Shown here one piece after another: positions 1-8,155 of a DNA stretch of 28,806 nt. The notes below the pieces were generated by a model. That model did no database searches and was not told where the DNA came from. It saw only the letters and a list, made by a program, of their open reading frames with translations. This stretch comes from Solicoccozyma terricola (taxonomy: Eukaryota > Basidiomycota > Tremellomycetes > Filobasidiales > Piskurozymaceae), in NCBI GenBank assembly GCA_001600875.1, contig BCLD01000026.1:48581-77386 (forward strand), in the 5' to 3' direction. Position 1 is the stretch's first letter. Each line of letters opens with the position of its first letter. A program made the position numbers and the translations under genes.

Positions 1-1
1 G

Positions 2-181
2 AGGTTTGAGGAAGCCATTCCGCTGTACGAGGCGGTCAGCGACCAGCTGGGCAAGGCACACTGCATCTGGGGCCTGGGCGATGTCGCTCGTCTCCAGTCC
101 GAGTACGACGAGGCTAGAGCGAGGTTTGAGGAAGCTATTCCCCTGTACGAGGCAGTCAGCGACCAGCAGGGCAATGCATAA
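2..181 (+). pseudogene. 3' tail of a TPR-repeat protein
   Basis: Frame 2 is open from the window edge and encodes about one and a half TPR-like units of 40 residues. Each unit carries FEEAIPLYEAVSDQ, and the first continues with GLGDVARLQSEYDEARA. The two units are nearly identical over a 120-nt period. The second unit breaks off at the point where the first reads GKAHCIWGL: there the sequence reads GNA and then TAA at 179-181. Helical repeats of this kind in fungi usually sit behind NB-ARC/NACHT modules or in front of CHAT domains. The gene lies mostly outside the window, so its partner domain is unknown. Ending inside a repeat suggests a truncated array, though a splice site here cannot be excluded. 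Confidence 0.6.
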
Positions 182-678
182 TGTTAAGGCGGATCCTATT
201 ATTGATGGGCGGCAGTTCCCTTGAGTTTGTAAGGTCGTATATAGTGGCAGGTTTATCACCCTGCTGCTTCCATTCCCACTTCGCTTTGACCCAATCCGGC
301 TGGCCGCGCAGTTTCTAACAGGTTGCATGTGTATGCCCCACTTTCTTCCAATGGTTGCATCGTGAACGATTACGATTACGGTTACCGTTACCGTTACCGT
401 TACGGTTACGGTTTCGTCCAAACCAACATGATTGCAGAGCAGACTGACTTCATTCATTCTCACCTCAAGCTCTACGCCCTAACCGTGACGTCTTCTGTCA
501 TGGACGACAATGACAAGACGAACGAGGAAAAAAGCAACAAGGGCAAGCAGAAGCAAAACGGGTAGACGTTTGGACCAGGCACCTCGAGACCTTTTCTTTT
601 AAGCCAGCGAGGCATTGGGATTATCCAAAGTAGCAAGGAAGGTACAAGTAGGGGCTCGGCGCTGGGCGTTGATGTGGG
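182..678. other. Non-coding stretch with a hexamer array
   Basis: No convincing gene is seen. Short open frames here have no recognisable domain. The only structure is the 6-nt array at 368-415. The stretch separates the TPR tail from the ferritin-like fragment and includes whatever is left of the upstream part of that fragment. Confidence 0.5.
368..415. repeat. Degenerate GTTACC/GTTACG hexamer microsatellite
   Basis: Eight consecutive 6-nt units are visible: GATTAC twice, GGTTAC, CGTTAC three times, GGTTAC and GGTTTC. The variants differ at the first two or three positions only, as expected of replication slippage followed by point mutation. The unit is not the fungal telomere repeat TTAGGG. 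Confidence 0.85.
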
Positions 679-1684
679 TTGCCTGTTTGCCAACAAACGT
701 ACCACACTTTGGGACAATTCTACAAAGCAATCCAAAATGGTTCTTTGCCTCTCCGTGTCTCCGTCACCACCCAGGTTCTTCTTCGTTCTAGGTCTGGAAT
801 ATCTGCAAGGACATCCCGACCCAAAATATCCACACCTGTGGGACCCCACCGCTACCGAGAAGCAGTTCTCCCAGGGTGTAGGCTATCAACCTCGCAATCG
901 GGACGCTGGAGGCTCTGTGGTTGTGACCGACCTCAAAAGTGCTCGGGCCGCAATCAAGATCATCGTTGAACAAGGTGAAGGAGAGGAAATGCCAGAAGGA
1001 GGCGTTTCAATTTACGACGATCTGACACACCACGAGGAATCGCACTATGCCATATTCAAGCGCCTCCAAAGAGAGGAGCAGCACTCCTGGGAGCTGTATC
1101 CGACAATCTCAGATCCAAAGACTGATCAGTACGAACATGTGGATCGAAGAATCTACCAGGTTGGACTCGGCTTTTCAGGTCTTTTGCGTGAGCTTTCGCT
1201 GCAAGATGCTAACCATGCTCCGAACCGCACAGGCTTCGGTCACTTTCGATGCGGCCTACTGTTTCCTCCTCATGACCATCGACAAGATCTGGGAACTGGA
1301 CGCCGGAGACGACAGACGTACCTTGGTTCTCGGAAACCTCTACGCCGTTATGATGGGGGTGTTGCGACCTCTCGCACTATTCCTCGTTCAACAGCCCCTG
1401 GGCAAGGAGGGCCAGAATGCTGCGCCATGCTTTGGTTATTACCATTTCAAGAAGGGCCGGTCGGCACTCGAGATGCTGCAGAGCGAAATGAAAAGAACCA
1501 TCGATGGCTATTGCGCGCTTGATGCCGAGGATGCGGACCAGGTCGCGATTACCGATTGTGGCCCACAACTTGAGCTCCTTCTGCCGGTTCAGCAAGCTAT
1601 TGCGTCACTGATCGACCTGGACACGTTCGAACGGAAGGATCATGCTCAAATCAAGAAGTGTACGCCGGGAATTCAGAACCGGGG
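679..1684 (+). pseudogene. Ferritin-like domain protein fragment (VioB-like ferritin fold)
   Basis: The reading resembles the fungal ferritin-like family related to the iminophenyl-pyruvate dimer synthase domain. Segments in order are TLGQFYKAIQNG, HHEESHYAIFKRLQ with the EExxH pattern expected of a di-iron helix, SVTFDAAYCFLLMTIDKIW, and the helix around GVLRPLALFLVQQPLG. Two introns are needed, 740-791 and 1160-1232. Both keep the frame, and the second has a good CTAAC branch point, but both donors begin GTT, which is weak. A stop at 670-672 lies directly upstream and no acceptor is seen, so the N-terminus appears lost. At about 1685 the frame runs without interruption into an aldo/keto reductase, which is not a normal ending for this family. 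Family assignment is from motif memory; the fusion is read directly. Confidence 0.55.
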
Positions 1685-2436
1685 CCAGTGGGATCACACG
1701 ACCTCGATCGAGGAGATCATGGACTCCCTCCACATCCTTGTCCAGCAAGGCAAAGTCCTCTACGTTGGCGCTTCTGACATGCCTGCCTGGGTGGTCTCAG
1801 CCTGCAACACCTATGCCAAGTGAGTGTCCCTGTCTTTAGAGTCGACGACGCAAGTGGCCACTGACGTCGAATGGGCTAACTTAGGGATCATGGAAAGACT
1901 CCCTTCATCATCTACCAGGGTCGATGGAATGTTATGCTGTACGTATCATCAATCAACCTTCCCAAGGGTCTGATTTGGCTCTCATCTTATACAACCGCAG
2001 TCGAGACTTCGAGCGAGACATCCTGCCCATGGCTCGTCACTTCGAAATGGCTCTCGCTCCATGGGACGTCATAGGTGGCGGTAGACTTCAAAGCAAGAAG
2101 CAGGTGCGTCCGACGCTGTAACCACCATACATGGCTCGATCGTAACTTTCCTTTCCCAACATCACAGCTCGAGGAACGCTTCAAACAGGGCGATAAGCTT
2201 CGTGCCTTCGGCAAAGATGCTGACAAGCAGCCGGAGCAGGAACAGAAGTACTCCGAGGTCCTTGAGTCGTGGCCGAGGAGCTCGGAGTCGAATCTGTGAC
2301 CACGGTCGCTTTGGCTTGTAAGTAGGACTGCTTTGGGGGTGCGTCTTGGTCCCCATCCTGACCACGATGATACCCCCTAGACATCCTCAACAAGGCACCT
2401 TACGTGTTCCCTATCATCGGTGGCCGACGTGTGGAG
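1685..2436 (+). pseudogene. Aldo/keto reductase fragment, frameshifted and C-terminally truncated
   Basis: This is the C-terminal two thirds of an aryl-alcohol dehydrogenase/norsolorinic-acid-reductase type aldo/keto reductase, an NADPH-dependent TIM barrel. Landmarks are TTSIEEIMDSLHILVQQGKV, ASDMPAWVVSACNTYAK, TPFIIYQGRWNVML, RDFERDILPMARHF, MALAPWDVIGGGRLQSKKQ and APYVFPIIGGRRVE. Exons are about 1685-1819, 1885-1938, 2001-2103, 2168-2317 and 2381-2436, each with good GT..AG borders. One base is missing near 2268: the next codons (VAEELGVESVTTVALA) lie in the -1 frame, and the unshifted frame stops at 2297-2299. The barrel half with the catalytic Asp, Tyr and Lys is absent because the ferritin-like segment occupies its place. 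The last exon beyond 2437 is not found. Confidence 0.75.
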
Positions 2437-2640
2437 GTGAGCGTGACAAATGAAATGGTTGTTCTCTCTACAAAAGTACACCTCTGGCTCGACATTCCCT
2501 GGATCTTTATAGTCAAAGAGATAGCTAGAGGACAATGGTTGACCTGATACCGTTCCTCCGGGCAATTTGTCCGATTGTCCGTAGGAGTGTCCTACTGTCC
2601 GGAGTGATAGAGCGCTCTAAAGACACGGTTATTTCAACAG

Positions 2641-3298
2641 ATACCATACAATCAAGTGAACTATTTACTGGATCATGGGCTGGCGGTTTGCTCTCTGGAA
2701 TATCGCTTAATGCCCCAGTAAGCAGCGACCAAGTCCAACCCTCAAGGGGATCAATCCTGACGTGACCGCACACAGCGTTCGAATGAAGCAAATCCGGGAA
2801 GACTTCCTAGATGCCTACCTTTTCATCCAGCCGAAGCTTGACGACGCTCTGACATCGACCGGCGATCTATCACGAATTCTAACAGATAGGATTTGCTGCA
2901 TGGGTTGGTTTGCCGGAGGATCGGGAACAATCTATCTCACTCACGATGTGCTAGCTTACAATGAGACCGCGACGGTGCACCGGAGAATTCATCCTATTAG
3001 AGCTATCATATGTACCTACCCCAACGGCGATAGCAACCTGCAATTTCCACAACCTGAGAGGGCGTTCGAGGCTCTGAAGGACGACAACCCGGAGGAATGG
3101 AAGGTCATGCAGGATATAATGGATGAGCCGGTTTCTACAAGTGCTTATGTCAAGTGAGTGGGCGAGCCTCCTTTTTGACTATGCGTTGCCTCTGATTTTG
3201 GCGATGTCCTCAGGGACTGGAGCAACCCTGAAGGCAGCCTTGCCGGTAATCGTTTCAAATGGCTCATAAATGTGAGGTATGGTTACGCCTTTCATTAG
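2641..3298 (+). pseudogene. Alpha/beta hydrolase fragment lacking its catalytic serine
   Basis: Three exons, 2641-2717, 2776-3153 and 3214-3298, splice in frame through GTAAGC..CACAG and GTGAGT..CTCAG introns. The product begins IPYNQVNYLLDHGLAVCSLEYR, typical of the strand after the HGGG oxyanion loop in esterase/lipase-type hydrolases, and continues with IREDFLDAYLFIQPKLDD. The nucleophile elbow, normally GWSAGG, reads GWFAGG: the TTT codon at 2909-2911 is one step from a serine codon. The HGGG exon is missing upstream, and the frame stops at 3296-3298, one base before an LTR fragment. The C-terminal Asp and His of the triad are absent. Relationship to the preceding reductase is only adjacency. 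Confidence 0.6.
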
Positions 3299-3324
3299 TG
3301 TTGGAAGTGGCAAATACTGTGCTA
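3299..3324 (+). mobile_element. LTR fragment, start of the same family as 4042-4251
   Basis: These 26 bases are identical to the first 26 bases of the LTR at 4042, beginning TGTTGGAAGTGGCAAATACT. Similarity fades over the next 50 bases. The fragment starts directly after the stop codon of the hydrolase relic. No matching right end was found. Confidence 0.6.
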
Positions 3325-3451
3325 TGGTTGAACTGGAAGGTTTGTTGATAAAGGCATGGCTCTGCCTTGGGCCAATGTCGTCGGCTGCAAGAGGTTCAGA
3401 AGTGCTCAATATCCTTTGTGGTGAGAAGGATGTAGTTTAGACTATGCGCGG

Positions 3452-3898
3452 CTAAGATAGCTCCATATGTGCCGTAATCTCCTGGAGCATCTTCTCGAAC
3501 GTATTGATGACCTCGTTCAGTTTTTGGATATTTCCATCCAGCCGATCACCAACCTTGGTTTCAAAGGCTTCAAGGTTTCCGGGACTTACGGGGTCTGTTC
3601 GAGATGTCTCAGCCGTGTTTTGACGAACGGCCACCTGATACTGCTCACATTTCCTCATAAAAGGAACACAACTCCCATTCCACCAATCACCAAGACTTTT
3701 GAGTCTCCGGCTGTACTCTCGAAATTCCACCTGTTTTTTCACGGCCGAAATGATGAGACGTTCCGCAGCATCGACAAGTGCCTTCCAGTCGACCGTGGGC
3801 GTGGCGGGCCCGAAAAGCTCTCATATTTATTTCCCGTACGCCGAAAAGGCAGCACCGACATGTGTGCATATCGTCCCGAGAGCTGCAAATTCGGCCAT
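3452..3898 (-). pseudogene. Small coiled-coil protein, frame broken by two stops
   Basis: From the ATG at 3898 the frame reads MAEFAALGTICTHVGAAFSA, then TAA (3827-3829) and TGA (3821-3823), and then stays open in the same frame for about 123 codons to 3452. The long part includes TVDWKALVDAAERLI, EYSRRLKSLGDWWNGSC and LNEVINTFEKMLQEITAHM, which look helical and amphipathic. A 42-nt in-frame intron (GTCGGT..GAGAG) would remove both stops, but its donor is poor and no branch point is visible, so decay is equally likely. I do not recognise the family. Short helical modules of this kind occur at the N-termini of fungal STAND-type proteins, but no nucleotide-binding domain lies nearby. Confidence 0.4.
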
Positions 3899-4041
3899 GT
3901 TAAAGGGATATGTGCTTTGTGTTGCGCGTCTCTATGATCCGTTGCCGGCAGAATGTGATTGAAACTGCAGGATTATGGTAGGTACCCACAAGCATTCCTC
4001 TCTTTGTACGAGTCGAACCGAGATTCTGGCCAGACCATATT

Positions 4042-4251
4042 TGTTGGAAGTGGCAAATACTGTGCTACAGTCGATGCCGAAGTATAGCATTGCAATGCAT
4101 GGCAGTGCATGGCACTGCAGCATAGCAAAGGATGCAGGTGGCAAAGATCTTTGTTTACATGTTGTAAGAGTAGTATATAGGTCGGCCACTTCTGGTCAAG
4201 CTCGATGTACAACAGAAAGAGAATAAGCAGAACAGCCAGTTATTTACAACA
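4042..4251 (+). mobile_element. Solo LTR (210 bp), probably Ty1/copia
   Basis: The element starts TGTTGGAAG and ends TTACAACA, giving matching TGTTG/CAACA ends. It is flanked by a perfect 5-bp direct repeat ATATT (4037-4041 and 4252-4256), as made by retrotransposon integrase. A TATA-like motif AGTATATAGG lies in the middle (around 4171). No primer-binding site or internal coding region follows, so this is a solo LTR left by recombination. The first half carries nested palindromic GCATTGCAATGC and GCAGTGCATGGCACTGC motifs. Confidence 0.85.
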
Positions 4252-4427
4252 ATATTTGTCTGGCGATCAATCCACACACACGGATACAAGCGGGAGCAGT
4301 AAGAAGGACGGGCAAAAAGAAGCTTGGAATTGCTGAAAGCCATGCCAAGTGATCGATAAAGATACCTGACACGTCCAATTAGACTGATTTTGCTGCAGGG
4401 CATGTTTCGATTAAGCCAACGCTTTTC

Positions 4428-4577
4428 TCAACCCGACGCCTTTGCCCTCGCATACTCCTCATCTGTCACCCCTTCCAACCACTCGGTCCGTCCAAACGCC
4501 GCAGCAAAAACCGTTATAATCGATCCTTCCTCGGCTCCGTGCCACAAAACCCTGCTCGTTGGAAAGCCGCTCGAAGA
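4428..4577 (-). CDS. Possible 3' terminal exon of an unidentified gene
   Basis: On the minus strand an open frame ends at the TGA at 4430-4428 and reads WHGAEEGSIITVFAAAFGRT followed by EWLEGVTDEEYARAKASG. A possible acceptor (CGAGCAG) lies near its start. Composition and charge pattern look like real protein, but I do not recognise the family and no upstream exon was found. It may be another relic. Confidence 0.3.
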   Translation of the reverse strand, partial: SSSGFPTSRVLWHGAEEGSIITVFAAAFGRTEWLEGVTDEEYARAKASG

Positions 4578-5216
4578 TCAGCTTCTGAGGTGCACGGGGA
4601 TGAGTGTTAGAGGCCGAGGAATGCTGCTGTTGATCCGTATGCGAGAACCAGCTTAGGTATCATTCATTCGTAACCGTCGCATGTACGTCGAGAAAGCCCT
4701 GTTAGCTTACACCCCGCCGCCAATACGCCCAATTCGTTGCAACGCTGAGAGCTTGAGATCGATTGTCCAGGGCTTGCAGGTCCTGGAAACGGTACAATAT
4801 ACCTCGGACGGTCCCCGCGGAAGCTATGGCGACATCCTCGGCTGAGGCAGGGAGTGCGCGACAGGAAACACTGGACAGACGTTCCTCTCGGATGTGAGCA
4901 GCTTGCGTACACCCCCGTCATCAAGGGCAAACCAAATGCTCTTCATTCAACTCTCTCAAGGAACTCCACGCGGGCGATGATCCCCCGGTCCAAACCTGCC
5001 CTGCGAACCAGTTTGGACTATTCCTGAGACCTGTTTGACTCACGGCATGGCCACCGCGGCCAGATGAACCTCTCAAATTTGCGACAGATACGGCTTCAAC
5101 ATTGATAGCATTGGAGAAAGGAGAGATGAAAGTGAGGATGAATTCAGGATGGTCACTAATCAAAGATGAGTCCCTCAATCAATGCGTTGGATGTCAAATC
5201 TGCCGGGGGTTTGCCC
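4578..5216. other. No supported gene
   Basis: Short frames occur on both strands. A plus-strand frame around 5070-5215 reads PLKFATDTASTLIALEKGEM, protein-like but unrecognised; it lies just before the copia fragment and could be more of a decayed element. Confidence 0.3.
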
Positions 5217-5324
5217 AGTCGATTCAGCGTTAATCCAACAGAGGACCATCTCCGAGTGTTGAAGCCGTTTCTCCGATACCTCAGGGGCACCGCCAGCTTC
5301 GGACTGACCGAGCTTCGGCGGTAA
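5217..5324 (+). mobile_element. Copia reverse transcriptase/RNase H fragment
   Basis: The frame SRFSVNPTEDHLRVLKPFLR followed by YLRGTASFGLTELRR matches the stretch between reverse transcriptase and RNase H in Ty1/copia polyproteins, where the usual pattern is sRFssNPt..H...lkrvlrYLkGT...GL. It is only 36 codons long and has no flanking polyprotein, so it is a small dead fragment. Confidence 0.7.
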
Positions 5325-6305
5325 TGCCTCTGATCGATGGTTGCGGACCGGGTTGCTTCGGTGATGTCAACACAAGGCGATCCACCACGGGGTACAACTT
5401 CGAGTACAGAGGATTGGCTATCTCGTGGGGGTTGACCAGAGAGGCTACATCTACCGAAGTGCGATGGTGTGCCCCCTCTTCCAGCAGCGCTTGAGCCAAG
5501 AACAGCGGAGACGACCTGTGTGAATATGTTGCCTTCATTAGAAGAGGGACCCGGATAACAGATGGATAGTCAACACACCTCCCAATCGGTCTCTTCCATG
5601 TGAGAATAGTATGCATATATGGAGACGCCTAATTGTTAAGTAACATAATATGACAGGGCCACATTCTCATGCTCCATCAAGTCGTGGAGAGGATGCTTGA
5701 ATCACATGTTTTGGAGCAAGCACTGTTCTAGTTGGATGTGGGCGTCTCTATTTCATACGATTGACAATTGAGCTTGCACCAACAATTAAAGACGTTCAAT
5801 GCTTCCCTCGCAGCGCGGTATCCGCGTTCCTCTGCTGACATCGTTGCAGCGTGATCGAGTTAGCACCGGGTTTCAGCGCTACCTTGGCTGCTGACGTCAA
5901 CTCTCCTCAATGACTTGCTGCCCAACCCAAGAGTAATTGAGGAGTCGGGACTGCTCGGGAGTTTCAGGTGCACACACTTCAATGCGGTGATGGAGCACAG
6001 GACAGGCAGAGCCCTTTGACGTTCGTTCCTGAAGCCAACTTTCTCCTGCCCTGCTCTGGATATGAAGGGCGGATGGTTAATCATTAGCTTCGAACTCATC
6101 AAGTTGTAGAAGCGACGACTTGAAGGTATCCGATGTCCTGGAGCTTTTTTGGGCCATACACCAATATGGGCTTGTTGTAGTAGTTGAACGCTAGTAGAAG
6201 ACAACAGCTGCTGGAATATTGTTCATGACACTCGCGAGGTGTTACCACAACCCAAGTCTTTATAAGCTGGCTGTTTCAAAGCCCATAGAACAAGGTAAAA
6301 ACGAA
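5325..6305. other. No supported gene; two uncertain minus-strand frames
   Basis: A minus-strand frame at 5281-5616 contains PLFLAQALLEEGAHHRTSVD and NPHEIANPLYSKLYPVVDRL, with a faint ankyrin-like flavour (leucines followed by a G-A-H turn). Another at 5860-6204 has no recognisable pattern. Neither has convincing splice sites or a family match. Confidence 0.25.
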
Positions 6306-7594
6306 CTATAACAACTCATCCACACGTTTCTTCTCTTTCCCTCGTTGGCCAGTCTGAGGCGACGGTGACTTCGCACAGCGGACACCATCTCTTTCCAGAG
6401 ATGGCGAGAGAGATGTGCGCTAGCTAACCTGTAAAGCAGTCCACCTGCCTCAGTACGGATGTTGCAGACAAGCGTGTGTCGACTATCACTGGTTACGCAC
6501 TTCCTCAACTGTGCGTTGAGCGCTTCCTTCCCCGCTTCGACAATACGTGCTCTTGCCCGGAGTTTCTCTTCCCGAACCCTTAATTGTTCTTCTCGTTCGA
6601 TGATCTGCCGCTTCGTACCAGACTCGTGTTTTTTACTGCAATTTGAGATGTAAGAGGCGAAAGGCAAGCAATTGGTTTGTTCAGTTTGAAGAACCTCGGC
6701 AAGCGGGAATAGCTTGGCATTCACTCAGCGGGAGCATCCACGGCCCAGCTCGTTTGCAGCCAGCTCGCGATAATCGGTCGTGAGAAAAGATCTCCCGTTG
6801 AAGGTCTCTTTGATGGCTGCGATTTTACGGGACGGAGGTAGGCTCTCAGATTTATCAAAGAAAAAATTCAAATACATACGTCAATGTAGAGCAGAGTCCG
6901 AATAATTTCGCTTAATTATGGAGAATATCTGGTCGGTAAGAGTAAGAGTAACGTGGTAGCTCGCTTCAATCCTCTGTGGCGTAAATCGGGACACCTGTGC
7001 GTTTGTGAAACAAATCTAGTCAGTAACAGCATGCGAACCTTGACAGATCTGAAGATATTATATGAGTAGGAACACTTATCTAAGGGTGCAAAGCTCGAAA
7101 AGCAAGCATCCCAAACTGAACATATCCGCCTTCGAATCATAAGGCTTGCCACCGAGGACTTCCTATAGCATTTGAACAAAGTAAGCTTCAGTATGGCAGC
7201 AATCAATCAAGTGACGTTTGCCACATAACTCACGGGAGATAGGTATCCCCTTGTCTGATGTGCACATGAGCCGGTCAGTTCTTCATCGAGAATCGCCGCC
7301 TGCCCAACTTACCCCTACAAAGGATACTGCCTGCTGAATGCCGTTGTCAAGGATCTTAGCAAGACGAAAGTCGGCGAGCTTGACGGCACCTCCTTTGGCA
7401 AACAGCATTTGTGAGTGAACCTCAATGATTAGTAGCTTGCATAGTTTTCAACGGCAACAGATCGCGTACCATTTTCCGGCTTGATATCGCGGTGCAGCAG
7501 TGTCCACTCGCCTCGATAGGAGTGGTGGCAATGATGCAATGCGAGAAGCAGTTGCACCAGGATAGAGATTACTTGGACCTCAGGGATGGTGCCG
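6306..7594 (-). pseudogene. NIMA-like kinase pseudogene, truncated paralogue of the 8156-9882 kinase
   Basis: Exons equivalent to exons 3-10 of the neighbouring kinase are recognisable at 7594-7470, 7407-7313, 7254-7234, 7162-7080, 6994-6880, 6816-6725, 6635-6501 and 6428-6306. HRDIKPEN is kept. The N-lobe exons with the glycine loop and the ATP-binding lysine are missing: similarity ends at the exon 3 acceptor. Other damage includes DFG changed to DFR, an exon 4 acceptor of AAA instead of AAG, an exon 6 donor of ATAAGT instead of GTGAGT, a TAA inside exon 7 (PTRYSP then stop), a 6-nt insertion in exon 7, and a 1-nt loss early in exon 10 that shifts the conserved basic tail. The coiled-coil exon (IIEREEQLRVREEKLRARA) remains open. 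It cannot encode an active kinase, though the C-terminal part could be transcribed. Confidence 0.85.
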
Positions 7595-8155
7595 CTGGGA
7601 GAAACACCGGATATCGGATATTGCACACAACCCAAAACTAGCTTGTACGGGCTCGTATGGACTTGCCCCTTATGCTGCCTTCCATTCGAGGGGGAAAACT
7701 ATTTCCAGGTTGTATCATGGTCCAGCCCTAACCCGCGCGCCCTTTATCCTGGTCGGTCCCGGCTCCGGAACAAAAGCTTGCTCGCCGGGAATTAACACGT
7801 CAGTAATTCTTGAGGGACCTGCGAACGCCCTGACGGGTTCCTGGGAATATGTTACTTTCCATTCGAGGGTGCAGTCTTCCTGCCGGGTTTATCATGGTCC
7901 ACTTTCGCGTTGTTCCCGGCCAGTTCCGCAGCTCAAATGATGTATACTTCCGTTCAATTTGTTCCTGGGAATGAATGCTTAAATGACCCCTCTAGGGCCA
8001 ATCTCTCGTTGCTGTAATTAACAACCGGGTGGCGTCGCTTACACCTGGCGCAATGGGAATAGCTTCCGAGGCCTTGCCGGGTCGCGTGGGACAAGGAATA
8101 CGGATAACGCGCAACTTTCCAGGACTATATCAGAAGTAAATCGAAAAATAATCCC
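7595..8155. other. Kinase intergenic region with a degenerate direct repeat
   Basis: No gene is seen. Two related segments 177 bp apart (7680-7724 and 7857-7901) share TTCCATTCGAGGG and, about 33 bases later, TATCATGGTCCA. This DNA replaces the first two exons of the pseudogene and lies just downstream of the intact kinase's stop codon. Confidence 0.5.

Noticed and set aside
368..415. Interstitial telomere repeat
   Set aside because: The units are GTTACC/GTTACG-like and not TTAGGG or its complement.
472..849. 125-codon minus-strand frame
   Set aside because: It overlaps the ferritin-like exons on the other strand and has no splice support or recognisable domain.
3179..3409. Minus-strand frame of 76 codons
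   Set aside because: It overlaps the last exon of the hydrolase relic and the LTR fragment; its ending motif is the reverse complement of the LTR.
7130..7145. tRNA-like TTCGAATC box
   Set aside because: It lies in a kinase exon and lacks a matching acceptor stem and anticodon arm; no tRNA was found in the window.
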